Assembly: GCF_000189255.1 (NCBI RefSeq)
Contig: NZ_AEVS01000008.1
Coordinates: 1 to 64,000, forward strand
Length of the DNA: 64,000 bases
DNA from: Vibrio brasiliensis LMG 20546
GTDB taxonomy: Bacteria > Pseudomonadota > Gammaproteobacteria > Enterobacterales > Vibrionaceae
Direction: 5' to 3'
Part shown: positions 42,671 to 50,879 of the stretch, piece by piece
Numbering within the stretch: position 1 is the stretch's first letter
Layout of the letters: the number at the start of each line of letters is the position of its first letter
The notes under the pieces: generated by a model
Seen by the model: only the letters and a program-made list of their open reading frames with translations
Databases searched by the model: none
Told to the model about the DNA's origin: nothing
Program-made: the position numbers and the translations under genes

Positions 42671-43182
42671 GTCATCTCCTTAGTTTGTTTGCTCGCTACA
42701 GCAGCATTGCCGATAGCATTACGACCTGAAATTTTTTTGAGATTGACCTGTATATGACGCAGCGTCATGAGCAGAAAGGCGATTGGCATAATCAGATAAA
42801 TGAATTTCATCGATATGCCTATCGTTTGTGATTTCCAATATAGATTCATTTTGTTGAAGACAAAGTCATAACTGAGATAGAAGAAGTAAAGGTTGAATGC
42901 CAGCCAGGCGACTTCAGCAAGAACTTTAAAAACAGCAACGACTTTGCCTGGTAAGTACTTATATTGGAAATCAATTCTATTATGTGCTTCGATTCGTATC
43001 GCTCTGCTGGCGCCAAAGAACACAAACCAAACAAATAGATAGACAGCAGACTCTTCGCTCCAACTAATGGAATGACTGAACAGCTCTCGAGCAATGATCT
43101 GGATAAATAAGATTGATGTAAATGCGATAAGTAAAAACCGACAAATGTAGTTTTCGAAGTTATCGATTAATTGTTTGAGCAT
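42667..43182 (-). CDS. TRAP transporter small permease (DctQ family)
   Basis: A 171-residue protein with four membrane helices, the scaffold subunit of the TRAP complex: FLLIAFTSILFIQIIARE (about 15-32) and SWSEESAVYLFVWFVFFGASRA (about 37-58) are typical DctQ blocks. I chose the ATG at 43182 with AGGGA upstream. It follows the binding protein gene after a strong hairpin and overlaps dctM by four bases. Confidence 0.88.
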   Translation of the reverse strand: MLKQLIDNFENYICRFLLIAFTSILFIQIIARELFSHSISWSEESAVYLFVWFVFFGASRAIRIEAHNRIDFQYKYLPGKVVAVFKVLAEVAWLAFNLYFFYLSYDFVFNKMNLYWKSQTIGISMKFIYLIMPIAFLLMTLRHIQVNLKKISGRNAIGNAAVASKQTKEMT

Positions 43183-43201
43183 ACCACTTCCCTGTAAATA
43201 A

Positions 43202-43222
43202 GATGGGGGCGGCGCCCCCATC
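43202..43222 (-). promoter_or_regulatory. intercistronic hairpin after the TRAP binding-protein gene
   Basis: GATGGGGGC (43202-43210) pairs perfectly with 43214-43222 across a 3-base loop, 14 bases after the dctP stop. No T-run follows, so it probably stabilises the upstream mRNA and raises binding-protein yield. Confidence 0.7.
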
Positions 43223-43236
43223 GACTGGATTGACGG

Positions 43237-44223
43237 TTATAACGTCTCGCGACCTAGTGCTTTCAATAATTCGTTAACACGCTCTTTACCACCGACTTCG
43301 TCGAAGTACTTAGGCCATACTTCCTGCTGAAGTTTGTCGATCCATTTTTGCTCATCTTCCAACTTACTTATCTTCATACCGTATTTGTCGATAAGGTTTT
43401 GTTTGATCTGGTCTTCTGTTTCAATCAGATACTGGTAGCTATAGGCTTCTGCTTCTTCACCTGCTTTATCAATCGCTTGTTTAACTTTATCTGACTGTGC
43501 TTGATATAAGCTTTCTGACATTAAAACGGGTTCGATTTGGAAAAGGTAGTGGGTCTCAGTAAGGTATTTTTGGATCTCACCAAACTTCATAGACTGGATA
43601 GCTGCATACGGAGTTTCTTGACCATCGACCACACCTTGCTGCAAGGCTGTGAAGGTTTCACTCCAGGCGATAGGGGTGGCGCCAATACCTAATGATTTGT
43701 AGGTGTCGAGAATGACCCTGTTCTTAGGCACGCGAACAGATAGCCCTTTAAGATCTTCCATTTTAGTTACTGGATGGTCGGAGTTAGTCAGGCGGCGGAA
43801 ACCAGAGTAAGTCCACGAAACAATGCGCACATTGGCTTGTTTAAGAACGTCCTGCTCGATCTTCTTTGTGACTTCACTATCGAGCGCTTTTTTTGCATCT
43901 TCGACGTTGTGGAACATATACGGATAAGTAAACAAACCAATGGCTGGTGACAACGCGGCAAGGTTTGAACTGCCGACTACTGACATGTCAAGTAAGCCCA
44001 TAGAAACGTCATTCACAGTCGCTTGCTCTGAGCCAAGTTGACCATTAACGAATAGTGCTGTTTCGATCTTACCTTCAGTTTCGCTGGCAAGAATGTCAGA
44101 AAATTTCTGTGCGATTACTTCTTGTGTTGAACCAGCACCATCGCCGATTGCAATATTCCATTTTGCAGCGTTGGCTGAGAACGATAAAAGTATTGCTGTA
44201 CTTAAAAGAATCGTTTTTTTCAT
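43237..44223 (-). CDS. TRAP transporter periplasmic binding protein (DctP family)
   Basis: A 328-residue binding protein with a signal peptide (MKKTILLSTAILLSFSANA). The mature protein has the DctP pattern: VIAQKFSDILASETEGKIETALFVNGQLG (about 35-65), LKGLSVRVPKNRVILDTYKSLGIGATPIAWSETFTALQQGVVDGQETP (about 145-190). The Arg in VRVP is the residue that grips carboxylate, and in some relatives sulfonate, ligands in this family. The catabolic genes upstream in the same operon suggest a small organic acid such as a C3 sulfonate. Confidence 0.9.
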   Translation of the reverse strand: MKKTILLSTAILLSFSANAAKWNIAIGDGAGSTQEVIAQKFSDILASETEGKIETALFVNGQLGSEQATVNDVSMGLLDMSVVGSSNLAALSPAIGLFTYPYMFHNVEDAKKALDSEVTKKIEQDVLKQANVRIVSWTYSGFRRLTNSDHPVTKMEDLKGLSVRVPKNRVILDTYKSLGIGATPIAWSETFTALQQGVVDGQETPYAAIQSMKFGEIQKYLTETHYLFQIEPVLMSESLYQAQSDKVKQAIDKAGEEAEAYSYQYLIETEDQIKQNLIDKYGMKISKLEDEQKWIDKLQQEVWPKYFDEVGGKERVNELLKALGRETL

Positions 44224-44235
44224 TGTTTCATCCCT

Positions 44236-44946
44236 TTATTGATTAGGTTTTATTAGTTTTGCTCGTTCGATAATTTCCTTCGATAGAATGTCTACTGCAT
44301 CGAATACAGGAACATCAGATTTGATTTTGTCTTTGATTACTGACAGCTCAGTGCAGACTAGTGCTAAACAATCGACGTGTTTTTCCGCCATGTGTCTAAG
44401 CAAAGAATCGAGAGCTTTCAGGTCATTACCGGAAACTGACTGTGCTTTAATCGCTTTGATTAGCCCCATCAGTTGGTCCTGATAATTCGTATCCGGATAC
44501 ACCGGACGTAGCCTGTGGCTTTCGAAAACCGGGCCATATATATTGGTTATTTGAAGCGCCGTCGAACCAAGCACGCCGACGCTAATGCAGCCTTGACTGC
44601 GTATCTGTTGGGCGGTGATGTCGAGCAAATTGATGACTGGAACATCGACCGAGTCAGCGACATCTTGATAGTAGTAGTGCGCGGTATTACAAGGAATGAC
44701 GAGAAAGTCCGCTCCCTGCTTCACCAAGCCTTGCGCCATTTCAATCATGCAAGGAGCTGGGCTTTCACCTGTGCCTTCAATGATTGCCTTGATTCTTGAA
44801 GGCACCTTCGGGTTATTGTCGACCAGCAGTCGAATATGACCACCGTCATCATCAGCGGGTGTTTGATTGAAAACGCGGTACATAAGGTCAATTGTTGCTT
44901 CTGGACCCATCCCACCAATCACACCTGGTGTTAGTTGATCACTCAT
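44236..44946 (-). CDS. aspartate/glutamate racemase family enzyme
   Basis: A 236-residue cofactor-independent racemase. Both catalytic cysteines are present: Cys86 in VIPCNTAH and Cys198 in ALVCTELS, along with the opening VIGGMGPEATIDL of aspartate racemases. The family inverts the alpha-carbon of Asp, Glu or related amino acids. Cysteate is the sulfonate analogue of aspartate, and a sulfo-lyase-like gene is nearby, so D/L-cysteate interconversion is an attractive but unproven role. The start overlaps the aminotransferase stop by 8 bases; a 12-base gap leads to the TRAP binding protein gene. Confidence 0.85.
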   Translation of the reverse strand: MSDQLTPGVIGGMGPEATIDLMYRVFNQTPADDDGGHIRLLVDNNPKVPSRIKAIIEGTGESPAPCMIEMAQGLVKQGADFLVIPCNTAHYYYQDVADSVDVPVINLLDITAQQIRSQGCISVGVLGSTALQITNIYGPVFESHRLRPVYPDTNYQDQLMGLIKAIKAQSVSGNDLKALDSLLRHMAEKHVDCLALVCTELSVIKDKIKSDVPVFDAVDILSKEIIERAKLIKPNQ

Positions 44947-46132
44947 AGCTGGCTTCTACCTCTTCAACAATAATTTTGGCGATTAGATTACAATCTGCTT
45001 CGTCAAAGGTAAGGGGAAGGCGCATGTCGAGCAGTGTTGCAAGCACTTGGTCGGCATTACTTAGAGTTACGCTGTCACCAAGGTAGGCCCAGCTATCGTA
45101 TTTGCTGGTATAGCTTTCTGGAACATGGCTGCCAAACCACTTAATTACTACACCTCTATGCGCGCAACGTTCGATAAGTGACTCAAATTGGTGATACCCA
45201 AGGGAGGGGACACTAAACTGAATAGAACTGGCGACGAATTGTTCTTTATCCGAACGCTCTGTCAGGCGAATTTTATCGCAGCTTGCCAGTACTTCAGCGA
45301 CGATGTCATGGCGTAAATTCCAGGCTTTGCAGTCTTCGTCCAACTTTGCGAGCTGCGGTAGCAAGGTTGCTGCTCTCAAGTTGTCCATCCGTCCACTGTA
45401 GTTAGGAGTGAGAAGGCGGACATCATCAAAAGCCTGCTTGTCGGGAGCGGCATGATGACGGTCATAGAGCATGTAGGATCCTGAGTAGATGATTGCCTTA
45501 GCCATGATCTTGTGATGTGGAGTAACCAAGAGGCCACCCTCTCCGGAATTCATGTGCTTATAGGTTTGTGTACTAAAGCAGGCGACATCTCCAAAGCTAC
45601 CACTTAGTTTTCCGTTCCATTTTGCGCCCATGGTATGCGCGCAATCTTCAATCAAGGTCAAATCGTGGCGATGACAGATATCGATAACTCTATCCATATC
45701 AGCGATATGACCACGCATATGGGAAAGCAGTAAAAATTTAGCTCCGCTCTGGCTTGCCTTGTATTCAAGATCATCAAGGTCGATGCAGAGATTTTGGTCG
45801 ATATCAACCAGTACTGGTGTTGCTCCAGCATTGTTTATTGCCCCTGGTACAGGCGCGAGGGTGAAGGCATTGCACAGTACGAGGTCTCCCTGAGTCACGC
45901 CAACGCAACGTAAAGCTATATGAAGTGCGTAACCACATGAAGCACATGCCAGACAGTTATCGACCCCCAGATACTTTGCAAAAGCGATCTCAAGGAGATC
46001 TGTGGTGCTTTTCTCGCCCTGTTCGACGTTGTAGCGATGCAATCGGCCTGATTGCATCACCTCGATGGCCAAAGCTATCCCTTCATCTGGAATAGGTGCT
46101 TGCTGAGTGAAAGACTTAGTGAACTTCTCCAT
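44939..46132 (-). CDS. DegT/DnrJ/EryC1/StrS-family PLP enzyme
   Basis: A 397-residue PLP-dependent aminotransferase-fold protein. The PLP lysine is expected at Lys192 (FSTQTYKHMNSGEGG), with the conserved IEDCAHTMGA (about 161-170) supplying the cofactor-ring Asp and His. The family usually aminates keto-sugars, but members in catabolic operons act on other small substrates. Here it sits between a HisD-like dehydrogenase (no gap) and a racemase (overlap), so it probably acts on the same carbon skeleton. The exact reaction is unknown. Confidence 0.85.
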   Translation of the reverse strand: MEKFTKSFTQQAPIPDEGIALAIEVMQSGRLHRYNVEQGEKSTTDLLEIAFAKYLGVDNCLACASCGYALHIALRCVGVTQGDLVLCNAFTLAPVPGAINNAGATPVLVDIDQNLCIDLDDLEYKASQSGAKFLLLSHMRGHIADMDRVIDICHRHDLTLIEDCAHTMGAKWNGKLSGSFGDVACFSTQTYKHMNSGEGGLLVTPHHKIMAKAIIYSGSYMLYDRHHAAPDKQAFDDVRLLTPNYSGRMDNLRAATLLPQLAKLDEDCKAWNLRHDIVAEVLASCDKIRLTERSDKEQFVASSIQFSVPSLGYHQFESLIERCAHRGVVIKWFGSHVPESYTSKYDSWAYLGDSVTLSNADQVLATLLDMRLPLTFDEADCNLIAKIIVEEVEASYE

Positions 46133-47458
46133 TTACGCATCCTCTGAGCTGTAAGACTTCTGGTCATAAACTTCGAAGTCCCACTCCATCTCAGGGAAGT
46201 ACTTTCTAAGTCTCCAATCGCAAGCGCGAGCGTGACCTTCCATACCTTCAGTTCGAGATATTCGAGAGCCAGCAGCACTGAACACTAAGTTTGCCTGATC
46301 ACTTATTTGTTGGTATGTCAGCACTTTCATAAATTTCTGGACATTTAGGCCACCGCTGTAACGTGCGGCGCACTTAGTAGGTAGAATATGGTTGGTTCCA
46401 GAGCATTTATCGCCATGGGTGACAGTGCTACCTTCACCTAAGAAAAGAGATCCGTAGTTGTTGAGGTTATCTTTCCACCAATCTAGATCTTCAGTCATGA
46501 CCTGAAGGTGCTCACAGGCATACTCGTCACTGATTCTGGCCAGTTGCTCTTTGTCTTCGCAGTAAATGATCTCGCCATAGTCACGCCATGAAGCTTCACA
46601 TACATCTGCGTTCGGCATATCAGCAATAACAGCAGGCATAATGGCAGCAACTTCTTCGCCAATTTCACGGCAAGTGGTAAACAGCCAGACTGGTGAGTTG
46701 ATTCCATGCTCAGCCTGAGAAACCAAATCGACAGCAATAGTCATAGGATCGGCGTATTGGTCTGCAATGATTGCTGATTCGGTAGGACCTGCAAACACAT
46801 CTATGCCGACAGGGCCAAACAGTGCTCGTTTAGCTTCGGCAACATATGCGTTACCAGGGCCGACGATAATATCTACTTTGGGAGTACCGAACAGGCCATT
46901 AGCCATGGTTGCGATAGCATGAACTCCGCCCATCTCAAGAATGATGTCTGCTCCGGCAACATGCATTGCGTACGCTACTGCTGGGTTGATACTTTCACCG
47001 CGCGGCGGAGAGCAAGCGATGATATTTGGTACACCAGCAGCCTTCGCTGTAGCAACACTCATCAGCGCCGAGGCTGCGTGAGCATATCTTCCTCCTGGCA
47101 CATAACATCCGGCAGCTTGAACTGGAAGTACCTTCTGACCTAAGGTTACACCTTGTTCAGTTTCGATAGAAAACTCTGTCAGACTATCACGCTGAGCTTG
47201 TGCAAATCGTTTAATCTGTTTATGGGCGAAGTCGATGTCATCCTTAACGCTTTGTGGTACTGAGTCGATGAGAAGTTGTAGCTTCTGCTTAGAAAGAACA
47301 AAGCCAGCTGTCCAGTTGTCGAATTTTTCTGCGTATTCAGCGACGGCCGTTTCACCTTCTAGTTCGATCTTCTTCAACATGCCTTCGACAATGTTTCGAG
47401 TCTCCAAATCATTGTCTACGGCGTCATCTTTTTTTAGTGCTTTTTTTAAAAATTCCAT
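46133..47458 (-). CDS. HisD-family NAD-dependent dehydrogenase, HpsN-like
   Basis: A 441-residue member of the histidinol dehydrogenase family. It keeps the metal and catalytic residues: Gln and His in SQAEHG (about 246-251), Glu-His in ACEHLQVM, Asp in HGDKCSGTNHILPT, and a late His in GHARACDWRL. The length, the PVQAAGCYVPGGRYAHAASA segment and the absence of other his genes match HpsN-type sulfopropanediol dehydrogenases better than biosynthetic HisD. Such enzymes oxidise a primary alcohol to a carboxylate in two NAD steps. It heads a six-gene minus-strand operon with the aminotransferase, racemase and TRAP genes. Confidence 0.82.
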   Translation of the reverse strand: MEFLKKALKKDDAVDNDLETRNIVEGMLKKIELEGETAVAEYAEKFDNWTAGFVLSKQKLQLLIDSVPQSVKDDIDFAHKQIKRFAQAQRDSLTEFSIETEQGVTLGQKVLPVQAAGCYVPGGRYAHAASALMSVATAKAAGVPNIIACSPPRGESINPAVAYAMHVAGADIILEMGGVHAIATMANGLFGTPKVDIIVGPGNAYVAEAKRALFGPVGIDVFAGPTESAIIADQYADPMTIAVDLVSQAEHGINSPVWLFTTCREIGEEVAAIMPAVIADMPNADVCEASWRDYGEIIYCEDKEQLARISDEYACEHLQVMTEDLDWWKDNLNNYGSLFLGEGSTVTHGDKCSGTNHILPTKCAARYSGGLNVQKFMKVLTYQQISDQANLVFSAAGSRISRTEGMEGHARACDWRLRKYFPEMEWDFEVYDQKSYSSEDA

Positions 47459-47638
47459 TTTACTTCCTTGAGAATGTTATCGAGTTACGTAAACGCAGGC
47501 CATTTAATGTCGCCGCAGCGTATAGGATTAAGATTGGTGTGACGCCCAGATGTTAAATCCATCTAAAATAGTGCGGATGTCTGATCACCAAACACCAACT
47601 CTTAATACCGTTTTGCTTTAAGTCAGCTCCTTCAGTGC

Positions 47639-48649
47639 TTATTCGTAATTGGCAAAATCGAAGCTGTCTCTGTAGCCAAAGAGTGCTTGGGCACCGCCCG
47701 TATGAACGAATACGATATTCTCTCCCGCCTTAAAATGTCCTTTGCGAATAAGGTCAATTAAGCCCGCAGCGCCTTTCCCTGAGTAGACTGGGTCAAGCAG
47801 GATGCCTTCATGGCGAGAAAATAGGTTAATCGCTTCGATAGTTGATGGGGCAGGGATTCCGTAACCTTCACCCACATAATCACAGTTGGCCACAACGTCT
47901 TCGCGTTTGACGGCATCAGCGGCGCCAAGGTGTTCGGCAGTTCGCTGAGCCAGCTTAAACACGTTGCCTTCCTGAGTAGGTTTGTCGACACGAACACCAA
48001 CCCCAAGTACCGGAATGAGGCTGTTAGTTAGTGCAAAACCTGTGACGAGACCTGCTTGAGTTCCCGCACTGCCAGTGGCATGCACTACATGATCTACCTT
48101 GAGGTTAAGGTCATTGCATTGCTTAAGAATCTCCAGCGCGCAGTTGACGTAACCTAGTGCGCCGATATGGTTTGAACCGCCGCCAGGAACGATGTATGGT
48201 TTTTTGCCTTGAGCTCGTAGGGTGGCAGCAACATCTTCCATTGCTGCATTCATGTCAGTACCGCCAGCGTACTTAGATAACTTAGCGTTAAACAACTGAT
48301 CGAGCATGACGTTACCATTGAACTTGTAGTCAGGGTCATCGCTGCCAGTACGATCTTCCAGTAGGACGTAGCATTCCATGTTGAGCTTGGTCGCGATGGC
48401 TGCAGTTTGACGGGCATGGTTTGATTGAGTGGCACCTTGCGTGATGATGGTATCTGCGCCTTGTTCAACCGCATCTGCCATTAGGAACTCAAGTTTACGA
48501 GTTTTATTACCGCCCCCGGCTAGGCCAGTACAGTCGTCTCTCTTGATCCAGATATTTGGACCGCCTAGCGCCTTACTTAGATTTTCCATTAGTTCCAGAG
48601 GTGTATCTAAGTGAGCAAAATTCAAACGAGGATAGCGTGCTAAATGCAT
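47639..48649 (-). CDS. cuyA: L-cysteate sulfo-lyase-like PLP enzyme (D-cysteine desulfhydrase family)
   Basis: A 336-residue fold-type II PLP enzyme. The PLP lysine is about residue 49-52 in [28 protein letters not shown] (about 75-90) and [13 protein letters not shown] (about 165-180) are phosphate and substrate loops. The family contains D-cysteine desulfhydrase, ACC deaminase and CuyA. The [16 protein letters not shown] and LEDRTGSDD wording fits CuyA-type proteins best from memory. CuyA splits L-cysteate into pyruvate, sulfite and ammonium. It is divergent from a LysR gene and followed, after 180 bp, by the HpsN-like operon. The ATG at 48649 follows AGGAG. D-cysteine desulfhydrase remains the alternative. 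Confidence 0.75.
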   Translation of the reverse strand: MHLARYPRLNFAHLDTPLELMENLSKALGGPNIWIKRDDCTGLAGGGNKTRKLEFLMADAVEQGADTIITQGATQSNHARQTAAIATKLNMECYVLLEDRTGSDDPDYKFNGNVMLDQLFNAKLSKYAGGTDMNAAMEDVAATLRAQGKKPYIVPGGGSNHIGALGYVNCALEILKQCNDLNLKVDHVVHATGSAGTQAGLVTGFALTNSLIPVLGVGVRVDKPTQEGNVFKLAQRTAEHLGAADAVKREDVVANCDYVGEGYGIPAPSTIEAINLFSRHEGILLDPVYSGKGAAGLIDLIRKGHFKAGENIVFVHTGGAQALFGYRDSFDFANYE

Positions 48650-48809
48650 CTCATATTCTCCTGTTGGTGTTTTAGTTAATGGCATAAAGAACATGCAATT
48701 AAATTAGCGTTTGAAGTGACTCGAAAGATAATGCTTTTTGTTAATAGGGTTGTTAACATCCGGTTACGGGCATAAAGGGAAGTCACAAAATTCGATCAGG
48801 AATAGTTAG

Positions 48810-49718
48810 ATGGATTTAAAATGGATTGAAGACTTTTTGTACCTTTCTCAGTACGGAAGTTTTGCGAAGGCCGCCAAGGCAAGAAACATAACTCAACCTG
48901 CATTTGGTAGAAGAATCAAGTTATTAGAGGAGTGGGTTGGAGTCGATTTAGTGAATCGTAATACCTATCCAGCGACCTTTACTAAAGCTGGCTTTCGCTT
49001 TTTGAAACACGCCAACGAATTGAAACAACAGATTGATTACGCTCGCTTGGAAACAGCAAAACAAATTAACAATAACGAAACAAAGATCACATTCCATACT
49101 CAGCATTCATTGTCTGAATATGTCGTTAATAAAATGATCAATGAGAATTCAGATGCATTTAAAACAGCGATGATTTATGTCAATCCAAGCAATCTCCATG
49201 ACTCAGTGCAGGCGTTTATTGACAACCGTTCTGACTTTTTAATTGGTTTGTCTTTTAATGGGGCGAGGATTTATATTCCAAACCCAGAAGTAGAGTCGGT
49301 GACAATCGGTTATGAACGCTTAGTTCCTATGGTGGCAACGTGTGAGAATGGCGCGCCACTGTATAGAGATATCGAGGCAGAGACAGTCCCTTTGTTAAAT
49401 TACCCTTCAAGCACTTTCTTTGCTCAAGTATTAGAAAAGCATGGTTCTCTGCGTCAGAGTCGCTGTCAGTTCGAGGTTGTCTACGAGAATGCGGTGACAC
49501 ATTCCCTTAAATCTATGGTTCTTTCAGGACATGGTGTTGCCTGGTTACCTGAAGGGTTTGTTCAGGATGAGATAGATAAAGGGGTAATCACTCCTTTCTC
49601 TGATGCTATCTCACCTGTGAAGGCGAAGATAAAGTTGTACCGATTCTCGACCGAAGAGATGTCACCTGAAATGGCCCAATTGTGGCAGATATACTCGAAT
49701 CAGCCTCTGGGTGAATAA
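48810..49718 (+). CDS. LysR-family regulator of the sulfonate locus
   Basis: A 302-residue LysR-type regulator. The N-terminal MDLKWIEDFLYLSQYGSFAKAA and ITQPAFGRRIKLLEEWVGVDLVNR read like the HypT/YjiE-type subgroup, with a two-lobed effector domain after residue 90. It is divergent from the cysteate-lyase-like gene with 160 bp between starts, so it should control that gene and probably the TRAP operon beyond. The inducer is unknown; a sulfonate intermediate is the natural guess. Confidence 0.85.
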   Translation: MDLKWIEDFLYLSQYGSFAKAAKARNITQPAFGRRIKLLEEWVGVDLVNRNTYPATFTKAGFRFLKHANELKQQIDYARLETAKQINNNETKITFHTQHSLSEYVVNKMINENSDAFKTAMIYVNPSNLHDSVQAFIDNRSDFLIGLSFNGARIYIPNPEVESVTIGYERLVPMVATCENGAPLYRDIEAETVPLLNYPSSTFFAQVLEKHGSLRQSRCQFEVVYENAVTHSLKSMVLSGHGVAWLPEGFVQDEIDKGVITPFSDAISPVKAKIKLYRFSTEEMSPEMAQLWQIYSNQPLGE

Positions 49719-49825
49719 CTCAACGCAGACGCATTGTTCTTTGATAGGTAATCGCTATTGGTGTCAGGTTGTTTGACTTGTATAGCAATGCTATGTTGAA
49801 CATTAAATAAACAAGGAGGTTAGCG

Positions 49826-50233
49826 ATGAGTAAAGAGATTACCGGTGGTTGCTGTTGCGGCAGCGTGGCTTTTAAATTGAAAGATGAGTTTGCTAAGTTC
49901 TTCTTCTGTCACTGTGAGCAATGCCGGAAACTAACGGGATCTGCTCATGCCTCAAATCTGTTTACCGCGCCGGATAACATCGAGTGGTTAAAGGGGGAGG
50001 ATAAGACCAAACGTTATCAACACCCGACTCGTTCGTTTGCCAAAGTGTTTTGCACCGATTGTGGTTCTGGATTGCCTTATCTGACAACCAGCGGCCGTTT
50101 CCTTATCGTTCCCGCTGGTAGTTTGAATGAAGAGCCGAGCAAATCATTAGACGCGCAGATTTTCTGTGAAGAGCAGGCTGACTGGCATAGAATTGGCGAG
50201 ACAGCAAAGCGAGTTGAAGGTTTCGATAGGTAA
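49826..50233 (+). CDS. GFA/CENP-V family zinc-binding protein (second copy)
   Basis: A 135-residue protein with GFA-type zinc ligands: CCCGS near residues 9-13, CHCEQC (about 32-37) and CTDCGSGLP (about 76-84). It is a different subgroup from the one at 9620 and shares little beyond the metal frame. The substrate is unknown. It has AAGGAGG upstream and stands alone; the 49719-49825 gap probably holds its promoter. Confidence 0.8.
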   Translation: MSKEITGGCCCGSVAFKLKDEFAKFFFCHCEQCRKLTGSAHASNLFTAPDNIEWLKGEDKTKRYQHPTRSFAKVFCTDCGSGLPYLTTSGRFLIVPAGSLNEEPSKSLDAQIFCEEQADWHRIGETAKRVEGFDR

Positions 50234-50419
50234 ATCCTACTCGGTATAATTTTCAAACTTGATATGACGGGGCGGTGGTAGTAACCTAATCAAAGGCTAG
50301 TTGGACGCCTGCCTCGCAAAAACGTTAGTGCCAACCTAAGCAAAATAGACATCGCAAGCATTTCACTTGCATATCATCCCACAACCTAGAGCGAGACGGT
50401 TGAATACGAGGAGGACGAT

Positions 50420-50845
50420 ATGCGTCATCAAGACAATCCTGATCTTCAACTTTGGCTGCGTGAAGCTAAAGTGTTACAACGCGCTGCTCAGTCAGCATCA
50501 CTTTCAGACTCTTTACCAGTATTACGTCGCCTACTTGAAGCGAAAGTATTGATTAACATTTCTCTGCCACAGTTGAAGAGTAAAACCGAGATGATTCAAC
50601 GCAAGCACCTACTGCAAATGCTGGCTGTGGAAAATGGGTCGAATTGCTGGGCGGATTTTAAGCACAAAATTGCATCAGGACCGCAGGGTTCAATGCGCCC
50701 CTACAGCGCAGAGTTGAGAGATGCGGGTTATCCGGTATTGTGGTTTTCTAGTACTGTAGAAGCGCAAAGCTATGCCGATAAAAATGGCGAAAAGGTAATC
50801 AAGGTTGGTCGCCAGGCCGCTGTTGCACCGGAAAAAACTGACTAA
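50420..50845 (+). CDS. conserved-looking hypothetical protein
   Basis: I do not recognise this 141-residue protein. It is soluble, with a helical N-terminal half (LQLWLREAKVLQRAAQSAS, then LPVLRRLLEAKVLI and RKHLLQMLAVENG) and a more mixed C-terminal half containing WADFKHKI, YPVLWFSSTVEAQSYA and EKVIKVGRQ. It has no signal peptide, metal motif or Cys pair pattern. GAGGA lies at a good distance before the ATG at 50420. It stands alone, followed by a perfect hairpin, just outside the zinc regulon. Confidence 0.65.
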   Translation: MRHQDNPDLQLWLREAKVLQRAAQSASLSDSLPVLRRLLEAKVLINISLPQLKSKTEMIQRKHLLQMLAVENGSNCWADFKHKIASGPQGSMRPYSAELRDAGYPVLWFSSTVEAQSYADKNGEKVIKVGRQAAVAPEKTD

Positions 50846-50846
50846 T

Positions 50847-50870
50847 CGTTGGGGGCTCTTGCCCCCAACG
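50847..50870. terminator. perfect hairpin between the hypothetical gene and znuA
   Basis: CGTTGGGGGC (50847-50856) pairs perfectly with 50861-50870 across TCTT, between converging genes. T-runs are weak on both sides. Confidence 0.7.
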
Positions 50871-50879
50871 ATGATTTGA

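Noticed and set aside
44515-44799. A 94-codon + strand frame opposite the racemase gene
   Set aside because: It lies entirely within the minus-strand racemase, which has both catalytic Cys motifs; the opposite frame has no recognisable features.
46133-47458. Annotation as biosynthetic histidinol dehydrogenase
   Set aside because: No other histidine genes are nearby and the gene is in a TRAP/catabolic operon; the HpsN-like reading explains the context better.
50367-50552. A 61-codon frame overlapping the hypothetical gene at 50420
   Set aside because: It lies in another frame of a gene with a good start and has no ribosome site.
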